Of a DNA stretch of 64,000 nucleotides, positions 27,423 through 35,153 are shown one piece after another. Made by a program: the position numbers and the translations under genes. The notes below the pieces were generated by a model. It was given only the letters and a program-made list of their open reading frames with translations. It was not told the origin of the DNA and ran no database searches. The DNA lies in the NCBI RefSeq assembly GCF_001546115.1, contig NZ_KQ955209.1:62001-126000 (forward strand), read 5' to 3'. The stretch's first letter is position 1; each line of letters starts with the position of its first letter. Source of the stretch: Paracoccus aminovorans (GTDB taxonomy: Bacteria; Pseudomonadota; Alphaproteobacteria; Rhodobacterales; Rhodobacteraceae).

Positions 27423-27448
27423 AAAAAAGCCGGGGGCTCGATGCCCCC
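27423..27448 (+). other. Left attachment site (attL) with left half of the split purF terminator
   Basis: A run of A, GCC, then GGGGGC TCGAT GCCCCC lies 36 bp after purF. The 14 bases GGGCTCGATGCCCC at 27434-27447 recur exactly at 31318-31331. Joined at that repeat, the two flanks make one strong stem: AAAAAAGCC, one mismatch, GGGGC, loop TCGAT, GCCCC, GGCTTTTTT. This shows that a single terminator was interrupted. The remaining left hairpin has a six-bp stem but no T-run after it. Confidence 0.7.
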
Positions 27449-27503
27449 AAAGCCTATGCCCTCGAACGCCAGCAATCGTTGAAAACACCTTGAAATCCAA
27501 TCC

Positions 27504-27539
27504 TTAGCCCGTTCTTCTGTCACGAATCCTGTTACAAAA
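27504..27539 (+). repeat. Candidate integrase arm sites, left end
   Basis: TTAGCCCGTT at 27504-27513 and TGTTACAAAA at 27530-27539 both recur, in the same order and orientation, at the right end (31246-31255 and 31272-31281). Paired direct repeats inside both ends of an integrated element fit arm-type binding sites for the integrase. Confidence 0.45.
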
Positions 27540-29036
27540 TGGGCCGCGTGATGGCTGGTGCACAACGATACCTCTTGAACCGAAACGGCAGGTTCTTCGC
27601 CCGGCTGGTGGTGCCAAAGGACCTGCGCACCATCGTCGGCAAGACCGAGCTACGCGCGCCGCTTGGTCCGGATCGCAGGACCGCCATGAAGCTGCTGGCT
27701 TCGGCTGTCGCGTCCCTGCAAGTGCAGATCACCCAGGCCGAGCGCAAGGCAGGCATCGCACCGCGCGAGGCATCCCCCATAACAACAGAGGACTTTCCCG
27801 CGCGATCTGGCAACGCTATTCCGAGATGCTGGCCGAGGACGAACAGACCCGCGCCCGGTATCCGACGCCCGACCAGATCAAGGCCGCGACCGACCGCGCC
27901 ATTAAGCGTATCCAGAAAGACGGCATCGACCACCGCGACGAACTGGCGATGTTGGATGCCGCCCTAGAGGTCCATGTCCTAAACGGCGCCCGTGACTTCG
28001 ACCAGAACGCCCGCATGGTCAGGCTGGACGCGCTGCGCCGGGAACTGACCGCAGGTGAGACGCATCAGGTTGAACATGAGATAGACGCTTACCTTGATCG
28101 GCATGGCGTTGCTGCCCCGGCTGGTTCAGCCGAGCGCATCACTCTGGCAAAGCGCCTGATGCGCCGAGATCGAGGCGCTGGAACGCACCCTAGAGCGTGA
28201 CCGTGGCAATTATGGCGGGAAGCCTGCTGACCCCATCGTGAAGCCGCCAGCGACTGCTACAGAGGCGCCTAAGCCGGTTAGCATCGGCAAGCTATGGACC
28301 GACTACATCAAGGCCCGGCAGGTGGTCGGTTCGATGAAGGACGGCGGCAAACGCGGCAAGCCGGTCATTGAAAGTCTGCGCGTTCATCTTGGACACGACG
28401 ATGCCAGCAAGATCACCAAGAAAGACCTGCTGGCGTGGCGCGACAAGCTGCTGGAAACCCTGGGCGCCAAGACGGTTTCCAGCATCTATCTATCGGCTGT
28501 CCGGTCCCTGCTGGAATGGGCCGTGGACGATGACCGCCTGTCCGAGAACCCCGCCGCTACGGTGAAGCAGCCCCGCCCCAAACGCCGGCGCAGCCGCGAC
28601 CCCGGTTATTCCGACAAGGAAGCAACCGCGATCTTGAAAACGTCCCGATCCTATGAGCCGCCTATCTCGGTTTACGGGCATGTCCATGAGCGACAACCGA
28701 CCATCAATGCTAAGCGATGGGCGCCGATCCTCTGTGCCTTTTCTGGTGCGCGGATCGGTGAGATTACGCAGCTACGCAAGCAGGACGTTTTCCAAGAGGG
28801 CGACCGCTGGATTATGCGGATCACGCCAGAGGCCGGAACCGTGAAAGCTGGCGGCTATCGCGACATACCCCTGCACCGGCAGGTGATCGCAGAAGGCTTC
28901 ATTAAGTTCGTGGAACAGGCCAAAGATGGCCCGCTATTCTCGACCGCGAAGAACAACGACCCGCCCGCGAAAGCTGTGGAAGCTGCTGCCGGCCAGTTGA
29001 AGCGACTTGCCGCATGGCTTCATGAGCTTCAACTAG

Positions 29037-29885
29037 GTGGTGTTGACAAAAGGGATTCACAGGGTGGCCTGATCGTGATTCAAGCTGGTACCTGCAATGG
29101 AGACCAGCTTGGCACGAGACCTGATGTCGGACGAGGAATGGGCGTTTCATGAGCGCTTCATTCTGGCCGTGCGCGCCCCGAACGGGCGCAAGCCCGCAAA
29201 TCACCGCCTTGTTCTTGATGGGATTTTCTGGATCGCGCGGACCGGCTCTCCTTGGCGCGACCTCCCAGAAGAGTTCGGGAAGTGGTCCAGTGTCTACCGC
29301 CAGTTCCGGCGCTGGACCCTGGCGGGGTTGTGGGAGCAGATCCTCGAAGCGCTGAACGAAAGTCGGATCGTGCCGGATGCGCTCCAGATGATCGACAGCA
29401 CCGTGATCCGCGCCCATCATCAGGCAGCGGGCGCAAAAGGGGGACTCCAAGACAGGGTTTTGGCCGTTCAAGAGGTGGTTTCACGACCAAGGTCCACCTG
29501 CGCGTCAATGCTGCCGGGCTGCCAATGAGGTCGGACATCACGCCGGGCCAGACATCGGACTACCTGGGCTTTGATCTGGTCATGGACGACAACCTGCCGG
29601 AGCCTTGCATCCTGCTGGCCGATCGCGGCTATGACTCCGACAAGGTTCGCAAAACCATGGAGGCGCGTAGCATCCTGCCGGTGGTCCCGATGCGCAAGTC
29701 TCGCAGGCTCCGTGTCGCTGTCGATCGCAGGCTCTACCGGCTGCGGAACCTTGTCGAGCGGTGCTTCAACAAGCTCAAGAACGCTCGCCGTGTCGCCACC
29801 CGCTACGACAAGACCGCCGAAAGCTTCCTTGGCTTCATCGATATCACGTCGATCCGCCTCTGGCTCCGCCATTTGTCAACATGAC
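29037..29885 (+). mobile_element. IS5-family insertion sequence (IS427-like), 849 bp
   Basis: The ends are GTGGTGTTGACAAAAGGG on the left and, read inward from the right, GTCATGTTGACAAATGGC: imperfect inverted repeats. The flanking bases CTAG (29033-29036 and 29886-29889) are duplicated, the target used by IS5 relatives. Length, ends and a two-frame transposase match the IS427 group. The element looks intact and recent in comparison with the decayed integrase it interrupts. Confidence 0.88.
29097..29884 (+). CDS. IS5-family transposase made by -1 frameshifting
   Basis: The first frame (29097-29528) starts METSLARDLMSDEEWAFHE and carries the DUF4096-like DNA-binding part and the first catalytic aspartate (MIDSTVIRAHH). 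The second frame, shifted by -1, carries QGFGRSRGGFTTK, the second aspartate (LADRGYDSD) and the glutamate (NLVERCFNKLKN). The shift probably occurs at AAAAGGGGG (29435-29443), as in other IS427-group elements. The full DDE set is present in the fused product, so the enzyme may be active. Confidence 0.85.
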
Positions 29886-30002
29886 CTAGTGCGCGGGTTC
29901 CTCATATTCCCCGAAAACCCCGAGACGGCACGGCGGGCTTACTTCCCCCGCGCGGTGCCGGAACCTACGAAACGAGGAAGGCACAACTTTTAGATTTTTG
30001 AG

Positions 30003-30031
30003 TTATCCACAGGGTTTTTGCCTTATCCACA
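30003..30031 (+). other. Two perfect DnaA boxes beside AT-rich DNA
   Basis: TTATCCACA occurs at 30003-30011 and 30023-30031 in the same direction, 20 bp apart. An AT-rich stretch follows (about 30032-30080, including AATAAAAATAAAAAAA). This is the make-up of a small DnaA-dependent origin, possibly that of the integrated element. The rest of the 256-bp gap to the next gene (30032-30306) shows no gene I can support. No rep gene was recognised. Confidence 0.5.
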
Positions 30032-30306
30032 GGATAACTATCTGAATTTGATCACTAATAAAAATAAAAAAACCCGCATTCATATCACTTGCAATTGTGA
30101 GATAACGAGTCACCCAGCGACGAATCATTGCTGGCAGACAGGCCGACTGCATGAGAACGACAAGGGCGGCGCAACTAAGTTTGCAGACCGTGGAAGCCCG
30201 CCCCTGTCGAAAGACTACCGACGAAACCCATCAGATTAGAGGATCACTGATGACCGAGACGAATCCGACCAGCAACGAAACCAGCAACCACAAGGAGAAC
30301 GCCAGT

Positions 30307-30666
30307 ATGGCAAACAATAACACCCCAACCCCCGAGGCGGCAAGCATCACCGACCGCGATGGCTATATCGTCGCCAAGGCGCTGGCTTACGCGATTGCGC
30401 GCATCCAATCCCTGCCCGACGACCGGCAGGAACATGGCGACATGCTGGATATGTGCGCCTTGCTGCGCGGACATGACCTGCCGCAATCCATGCTGGATAT
30501 GATCCTGCTGGATGTGGAGCGCCACGCTCAGCAAGAGGTTGACGTGTATCCCGGCGAGGAACTGCACGACGAACGGCAGGCGATGCGCGAGCGTCTTGAT
30601 GCCATGAAGGCGGCGCAAGATGAGGCGATGCGCCGCTTCAACGAAATCCAGAAGGAGGTCGCATGA
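30307..30666 (+). CDS. Hypothetical element-borne protein, 119 residues
   Basis: The product begins MANNNTPTPEAASITDRDG, with a helical middle (AKALAYAIARIQSLPDDRQE) and a charged C-terminal helix that may form a coiled coil (ERLDAMKAAQDEAMRRFNE). AAGGAG nine bases before 30307 favours this start; an in-frame ATG at 30250 would add 19 Asn/Thr-rich residues. The stop overlaps the next gene. No family is recognised; it is probably a small phage- or plasmid-type accessory protein. Confidence 0.6.
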   Translation: MANNNTPTPEAASITDRDGYIVAKALAYAIARIQSLPDDRQEHGDMLDMCALLRGHDLPQSMLDMILLDVERHAQQEVDVYPGEELHDERQAMRERLDAMKAAQDEAMRRFNEIQKEVA

Positions 30667-30950
30667 TGCAGAAAGCAATCAGCGCCCGCGAGAACTTTCA
30701 TGTCAAGCTGACGTGGTGGCACCAAATCAATGATGATGAGGAAGGCGCAGAACGCGCCCGCCTCGACCTAATCCAAGCATGTGGCGGCGTATGGAACTAT
30801 ACTGGTCGAATCCCTGAACCTTTGTGGCATGAGGTTCGCGACGCTATCGGCAACTGGAAGAACGCCGACGACTGGCAAACGAAAGGCCGAACCTATTCTG
30901 TTGCTGCACGGCTGATCTTGGCGCGCCTGAAAGCGCAGGAGGCCGCATGA
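30666..30950 (+). CDS. Hypothetical element-borne protein, 94 residues
   Basis: The start at 30666 has AGGAGG seven bases upstream; an ATG at 30663 is also possible. The product is rich in tryptophan (VKLTWWHQINDDEEG, VWNYTGRIPEPLWHEVRDA, NWKNADDWQTKG) and probably folds as a small helical protein. It is coupled to both neighbours by stop-start overlaps. No function is recognised. Confidence 0.6.
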   Translation: MQKAISARENFHVKLTWWHQINDDEEGAERARLDLIQACGGVWNYTGRIPEPLWHEVRDAIGNWKNADDWQTKGRTYSVAARLILARLKAQEAA

Positions 30951-31168
30951 TGGTGGCACGGTCAATCTACATCCCCCGCCGTAGCACCCTTGACCGGCTG
31001 TCCGACGTTGACCGCGTGGCGGTCCTTGATGCCTACATGCGCAAGTTGGAGGAAGAAGAAGAGCGTTGCGTGACCGATGCCAAGCGGGATCGGCAGATGC
31101 AGGGCCTGCAAAATTACAAGCGCAGGCTTGTTGAGGTCGCAAACGACTATGGCTTGTGGCTTGATTAG
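30947..31168 (+). CDS. Hypothetical element-borne protein, 73 residues
   Basis: A basic protein beginning MMVARSIYIPRRSTLDRLSD, with a central run of glutamates (RKLEEEEERC) and a C-terminal basic stretch (LQNYKRRLVEV). It overlaps the previous gene by ATGA and has AGGAGG upstream. A strong terminator follows 28 bp later, closing the three-gene unit. Function is unknown. Confidence 0.6.
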   Translation: MMVARSIYIPRRSTLDRLSDVDRVAVLDAYMRKLEEEEERCVTDAKRDRQMQGLQNYKRRLVEVANDYGLWLD

Positions 31169-31196
31169 CCCCTGACCCGCGACGCTCACAGCAACC

Positions 31197-31225
31197 AAAA
31201 GCCCCGGCACGACCGGGGCTTTTTC
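31197..31225 (+). terminator. Intrinsic terminator of the small-gene unit
   Basis: A perfect stem (AAAAGCCCCGG, loop CACGA, CCGGGGCTTTTT) ends in a T-run. It closes the three small genes at 30307-31168. Confidence 0.9.
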
Positions 31226-31245
31226 ATGTCATGACGCAACGTCAC

Positions 31246-31281
31246 TTAGCCCGTTACAAAGGGCAAATTTGTGTTACAAAA
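31246..31281 (+). repeat. Candidate integrase arm sites, right end
   Basis: TTAGCCCGTT (31246-31255) and TGTTACAAAA (31272-31281) match the left-end pair. A further GTTACAAA lies at 31253-31260. They lie 37-72 bp inside the right 14-bp repeat. Confidence 0.45.
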
Positions 31282-31317
31282 CGACTCGCAACTTATTGAT
31301 TTTATTAGGCGCACCTC

Positions 31318-31341
31318 GGGCTCGATGCCCCAGGCTTTTTT
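31318..31341 (+). other. Right attachment site (attR) with right half of the split terminator
   Basis: GGGCTCGATGCCCC (31318-31331) is followed by AGGCTTTTTT. This is the right half of the hairpin whose left half lies at 27423. The convergent lipoprotein gene ends 73 bp beyond it, so the original structure probably served both that gene and purF. Confidence 0.7.
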
Positions 31342-31414
31342 GACCCGCCCCGTACGGCTGACGGATCATAGGCCGGGATCAGGCGCCGGGGCCGCGCAAC
31401 CGGCCCCGGCCGAT

Positions 31415-31798
31415 TCACTTCCGACAGTCCAGCGAGACCTCGACCGGATTGGGCACCAGTTCCAGCATCGCGCCGCTGCCGGCATCGACGCCGGCGCCGA
31501 TGATGCCGCCGAAGACCACGTTCCCCGCCATGGCCGCACCGCCGCCTCCGGCGACGCGGTTCGTCACGCGGATCTGCTGCGGCTGGCAGCGGTCCTTGCT
31601 GACCACTACATTCAGTTCGGATTTGCGGGGCAGCTTGAAGGTGCAGGGCGTGCCGGCGCAGGTCTCGCCATTGCTCAGCTTCACCTGCGCGCCTTGCGGG
31701 TTGGAGTTCACCACCAGCACGTCCTTGGTGCCGCGGGTGATGGTCGCGCAACCGGCGAGCGAAAAGATGGCCAGGGCCACGGCCAGGAATCGGATCAT
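31415..31798 (-). CDS. Small putative lipoprotein
   Basis: A protein of 127 residues. The signal peptide has a lipobox, LAGC, so Cys17 is the likely lipidated residue. The next part (VLVVNSNPQGAQVKLSNGETCAGTPC) looks like a PEGA-type beta domain. A glycine/alanine-rich stretch follows (GGGGAAMAGNVVFGGIIGAG). It is probably an outer-membrane lipoprotein of unknown role. It converges on purF in the original gene order. Confidence 0.8.
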   Translation of the reverse strand: MIRFLAVALAIFSLAGCATITRGTKDVLVVNSNPQGAQVKLSNGETCAGTPCTFKLPRKSELNVVVSKDRCQPQQIRVTNRVAGGGGAAMAGNVVFGGIIGAGVDAGSGAMLELVPNPVEVSLDCRK

Positions 31799-31894
31799 GT
31801 TCAGTCCTCACATCATGTCGAGAACTTTCAATGAACACCGAAATCCCTTACATCCGGTAAACCTGCCCATGATTCCGGCAGATACGCGCAAACC

Positions 31895-32950
31895 TCAGAT
31901 CCGGCCGATCTTTTCCGGCAGGATCACGGTGAAGCGGCTGCCCTGGCCGCGGGTGCTTTCGATGCGCAGCCGGCCGCGATGGCGGTTGATGATATGCTTG
32001 ACGATGGCGAGACCCAGCCCGGTGCCGCCCTGCTCGCGCGAGCGATGGGTGTCGACGCGATAGAAGCGCTCGGTCAGGCGCGGCAGGTGCTGCTGGTCGA
32101 TCCCCTCGCCGCGGTCGACGACCGAGACCGACCAGGCCGGGCCGCGCAGCACTGGCTCGTGTCCCAGATGCTCCAAGGTGACTGTGACCACGCCGCCGCC
32201 GGCGCCGTATTTCAGCGCGTTCTCGACCAGGTTGTGAAACACCTGCACCAGCTGGTCGGCATCGCCCGGAATCATCGCCTTCCCGGCGGCGCCGGTCAGT
32301 TCCAGCCGCACCCCGGCCGCGCCCGCCGCAGGGTTCAGCGTCGCCACCACCCCGCGCAGCAAGGCAGCGAGGTCCAGGCTCTGCGCCGGGCGCCGGCGCT
32401 CGTCCTGCTCGACCCGGCTCAGCGACAGAAGGTCGGCGACCAGCCGGTTCATCCGCCCGGCCTCGCGCTCCATGATGTCGAGAAAACGGGTGCGCGCGGC
32501 CTCGTCGTTGCGGGCCGGGCCGCGCAGCGTCTCGATGAATCCCATCAGCGCGGTCAGCGGCGTGCGCAATTCGTGGCTGACATTGGCGACGAAATCGCGG
32601 CGCATCTGCTCGGTTTCCTCGTCGCGCGAGCGGTCCTCGATCGCGACCGTGGCGCCGGCCAGCCCCGGCGCGTCGAGCCGCGTCACCGTCACCGCGCAGA
32701 ACACCCGCCGTTCGGCGGCGCCAAGCGCCAGGCTCAGCTGTGCCCGGTCCTGCTGCCCGGCCAGCACCCCGTCCAGCGCCGCGTTGACCTCGGGCTGGCG
32801 CAGCACGGTGACGAAGGGCCGCCCGCCGGGAACCGGGCCCAGCAGGGCCTCGGCCGGCTCGTTGGCACCCATGATCCGGGCCTGGCGGTCGACGACCAGC
32901 ATCGCCACCGGCACGCCGCGCAAGAGCGCATGCAGGCGCGCCTCGATCAT
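31895..32950 (-). CDS. PhoR-like sensor histidine kinase, apparently soluble
   Basis: A protein of 351 residues: an N-terminal PAS domain (about 5-100), a HisKA dimerisation domain with the phospho-acceptor [13 protein letters not shown] near 120, then the ATPase domain with N-box [12 protein letters not shown]1 VDRGEGI and G2 [12 protein letters not shown]. It matches PhoR-type kinases in order but has no clear transmembrane segment, and no response regulator gene is adjacent. It overlaps the carbonic-anhydrase-like gene by ATGA, in one unit with gmk. The signal is unknown. Confidence 0.85.
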   Translation of the reverse strand: MIEARLHALLRGVPVAMLVVDRQARIMGANEPAEALLGPVPGGRPFVTVLRQPEVNAALDGVLAGQQDRAQLSLALGAAERRVFCAVTVTRLDAPGLAGATVAIEDRSRDEETEQMRRDFVANVSHELRTPLTALMGFIETLRGPARNDEAARTRFLDIMEREAGRMNRLVADLLSLSRVEQDERRRPAQSLDLAALLRGVVATLNPAAGAAGVRLELTGAAGKAMIPGDADQLVQVFHNLVENALKYGAGGGVVTVTLEHLGHEPVLRGPAWSVSVVDRGEGIDQQHLPRLTERFYRVDTHRSREQGGTGLGLAIVKHIINRHRGRLRIESTRGQGSRFTVILPEKIGRI

Positions 32951-33474
32951 CCCTCGAAGGCCCGTGTCAGTCCCTTGCGGAAGCGGGCGGCGTTGCGGCG
33001 ATAGCCCTCGGCCGATTTCAAGAGCTGCGCCCGGGCGATGTCGTCGAGCTGGCGCAGGATCTTGCCCGGCGCCCCCATGACCAGCGAGCCGGGCGGGATC
33101 TCCTTGCCCTCAGCGACCAGCGCGCCGGCGCCGATCAGCGAGCCCGCGCCGATGCGGGCGCCGTTCATAATCGTGGCACCCATGCCGATCAGCACGCCGT
33201 CCTCGATGGTGCAGCCGTGCAGGATGGCGCGGTGGCCGATGGTGCAATTGGCGCCGATGGTCAGCGGATAGCCCATGTCGGTGTGGCACATGCTCAGGTC
33301 CTGCACGTTCGAGCCGCGCCCGACGCGGATCTCCTCGTTGTCGCCGCGCAGCACGGCGCCGAACCAGACGCTGGCCCCCGCCTCCAGCACCACGCGGCCC
33401 ATCAGCTGCGCGCCGGGCGCCACCCAGGCCTCGGCGTCGAGTTGCGGGGTGATCCCGTCCAGTTCCCAGATCAT
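32947..33474 (-). CDS. Gamma-carbonic-anhydrase-like hexapeptide-repeat protein
   Basis: A protein of 175 residues built of left-handed beta-helix turns (isoleucine-rich hexapeptides such as [19 protein letters not shown]). The metal-binding histidines of the family are in CHTDMG and [10 protein letters not shown]. The family includes YrdA/CaiE-like proteins and gamma carbonic anhydrases; activity is not certain. It overlaps gmk upstream and the kinase downstream by 4 bp each. Confidence 0.87.
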   Translation of the reverse strand: MIWELDGITPQLDAEAWVAPGAQLMGRVVLEAGASVWFGAVLRGDNEEIRVGRGSNVQDLSMCHTDMGYPLTIGANCTIGHRAILHGCTIEDGVLIGMGATIMNGARIGAGSLIGAGALVAEGKEIPPGSLVMGAPGKILRQLDDIARAQLLKSAEGYRRNAARFRKGLTRAFEG

Positions 33475-34109
33475 CGGCTCTCCTCCTCCATCAGGGCGCG
33501 AACGAAGGGGCCAAGCCCCACCTGCCGGTCCCGGCGCTGCCGTTCCGCCTTCAGGATGGTGATCAGGCTATCGGTGCTGCGGTCAAGGTCGTCGTTGACG
33601 ATGACATAGTCATATTCCGCCCAATGGCTGATCTCGGCGCGACTTTTCTGCATCCGGGCCGCGATCACCTCGGCCGCGTCCTGGCCGCGCGACACCAGCC
33701 GCCGCTCCAGTTCGACCAGGCTCGGCGGCAGCACGAAGATCGAGACGACATGCTTGCCCAAGCTCGAGGCCCGGATCTGCTGGCCGCCCTGCCAGTCCAC
33801 GTCGAACAGCGTGTCGCGCCCGGCCAGCATCGTCGCCTCGACCGGGGCGCGCGGCGTGCCGTAGAAATTGCCGAAGACCTCGGCATGTTCCAGCATCTCG
33901 CCGGCCTTGACCATGTCCTGGAACTCTTCGGGGCTGCGGAAATAGTAATGGCTGCCCTCGACCTCGCCCGGGCGCGGCTGGCGGGTGGTGGCCGAGACGG
34001 AAAAGCGCAGGTCCGGGTCCCAGTCCATCAGCCGGCGCGCCAGCGTCGATTTCCCCGCCCCCGAGGGCGAGGACAGGATCACCAGCAAACCGTTGCGCCC
34101 CAGATCCAT
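33471..34109 (-). CDS. gmk: Guanylate kinase
   Basis: A protein of 212 residues converting GMP to GDP with ATP. The P-loop is [10 protein letters not shown] near residue 13. The GMP-binding segment has [21 protein letters not shown], and the Walker B-like region is TLFDVDWQG. It is the first gene of a three-gene overlapping unit running to the histidine kinase. Confidence 0.95.
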   Translation of the reverse strand: MDLGRNGLLVILSSPSGAGKSTLARRLMDWDPDLRFSVSATTRQPRPGEVEGSHYYFRSPEEFQDMVKAGEMLEHAEVFGNFYGTPRAPVEATMLAGRDTLFDVDWQGGQQIRASSLGKHVVSIFVLPPSLVELERRLVSRGQDAAEVIAARMQKSRAEISHWAEYDYVIVNDDLDRSTDSLITILKAERQRRDRQVGLGPFVRALMEEESR

Positions 34110-34315
34110 CCTTCAGCCCCCGACCATTCCCGTATCCTGCCCGCGCCGCCTGAATGGCCCCGGCCGGCAGCGGGGTCAAGACCCGGCCCCGCGGCCCGGC
34201 AAAAGCGTCGCTGATTTTAACCATCGCCGGAAAAATTCTCTCGGAAATGGTGAACGAAAGGTTTAGATTCAGACTGTGTGAGTGTTTTTACGAGTGAACA
34301 GGTGGGTCGGGGCTG

Positions 34316-35089
34316 ATGATGCAGGACCAGGGAGACGACATTCCGGGGACCGAGGACGAGGTGTCGCGGCGCGCGCGCGGCAAGGGCAAGCTGTTGCGCC
34401 TTGCCGATTACGAGCCGGTGCAGGCCGAGCGGATCCTTGGCGAATTGCGCGGCTATTGGGAAGGGCTGCGCCAGGGCCGCGCCATCCCCGCGCGCGGCGA
34501 CGTGGAACCGCGCGGCATCCGCCGGGCGCTGGACTATGCCTTCATCCTGGAACGCATCGCGCCGGGGGCGGCGCGCTTTCGCCTGGCCGGGCGGCACCTG
34601 ATCGACCTGATGGGCATGGAGGTGCGTGGCATGCCGGTCTGCGCCTTCCTGAACACCAGTTCGCGCGGGCGGCTGTCGGACGTGCTGGAAAGCGTGTTCC
34701 GCGGCCCGCAGATCGCCGAGCTGGTGCTGGATTCGCCGGCCACCTATGGCCGGCCGGCGATGTCGGGGCGCATGCTGCTGCTGCCGCTGCGTTCGGACCT
34801 GGGGGATGTCACGCGCGCGCTCGGCTGCATGATCTGCGAGGGCGAGGTCGGCGAAAGCCCGCGCCGCTTCGACCTGGTCTCGGACGAGGAATTCCCGGTC
34901 ATCCCCGGCGCCAAGGTGCTGGAACCGTCGCCCTCGCGCGCCGGGTTCGAGGAACCGCCGGCGCCCTGGAAACCCAGCTCCCGCGCCGAGCCGGCACCCG
35001 CGCCCGAGCCCATCACGCCCGAGGAGCGCCGCGCCCGCTTTCGCCTGATCACCGGCGTCGATCCCACGCCGCGCGGCACCCGCTACTGA
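34316..35089 (+). CDS. PAS-domain protein (PAS_5/DUF1457 type)
   Basis: A protein of 257 residues. Residues 35-175 form the PAS-like domain typical of Alphaproteobacteria: YWEGLRQGRAIPARGDVEPR, followed by AFILERIAPGAARFRLAGRHL. The tail is proline/alanine-rich and ends in a conserved-looking ITPEERRARFRLITGVDP. No output domain is seen, so it probably signals through a partner. ATG at 34316 and 34319 are equivalent starts. It diverges from gmk. Confidence 0.8.
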   Translation: MMQDQGDDIPGTEDEVSRRARGKGKLLRLADYEPVQAERILGELRGYWEGLRQGRAIPARGDVEPRGIRRALDYAFILERIAPGAARFRLAGRHLIDLMGMEVRGMPVCAFLNTSSRGRLSDVLESVFRGPQIAELVLDSPATYGRPAMSGRMLLLPLRSDLGDVTRALGCMICEGEVGESPRRFDLVSDEEFPVIPGAKVLEPSPSRAGFEEPPAPWKPSSRAEPAPAPEPITPEERRARFRLITGVDPTPRGTRY

Positions 35090-35153
35090 CGCAAGCCATG
35101 AAAAAGGGCGGCCGGGATGATCCCGCCGCCCGTTTCGGTTCCCGCCGCCGCGC

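Larger units (their letters stand above)
27539..29993 (+). pseudogene. Tyrosine recombinase (DUF6538-type integrase), frameshifted and interrupted by an IS
   Basis: The product starts AGAQRYLLNRNGRFFARLVV, the DUF6538 start of phage-like integrases. Similarity then changes frame twice: near 27794 (a T-run one base short) and near 28162 (two bases missing in GCGC). The core-binding domain (about 28280-28560) and the catalytic domain up to the first arginine (CAFSGARIGEITQLRKQD near 28737) follow. At 29036 the IS interrupts the frame. After the IS the frame continues in register for about 35 codons to a TAG at 29991-29993, but lacks the HxxR and tyrosine motifs. The C-terminus was therefore already missing or replaced before the IS arrived. 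It cannot be an active recombinase as read. Confidence 0.75.
27434..31331. mobile_element. Integrative element (about 3.9 kb), partly decayed
   Basis: The element is bounded by identical 14-bp repeats (27434-27447 and 31318-31331) inside two halves of one terminator. A tyrosine integrase lies at the left end reading inward, as is usual. Short repeats that look like integrase arm sites (TTAGCCCGTT, TGTTACAAAA) occur inside both ends. Base composition is visibly less GC-rich than the flanks. Contents are a broken integrase, an IS5-family insertion, DnaA boxes with AT-rich DNA, and three small unknown genes. No structural phage genes are present. With the integrase broken it should no longer move by itself. 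Confidence 0.7.

Noticed and set aside
30003..30031. Chromosomal replication origin
   Set aside because: No dnaA, parAB, hemE or other origin neighbours are near, and the DnaA boxes lie inside a small integrated element.
30018..30239. A 73-residue open frame across the AT-rich region
   Set aside because: It has no ribosome site, runs through the DnaA-box region, and has a low-complexity product with no likeness to known proteins.
27434..31331. Complete prophage
   Set aside because: The element is only 3.9 kb and has no capsid, portal, terminase or tail genes.
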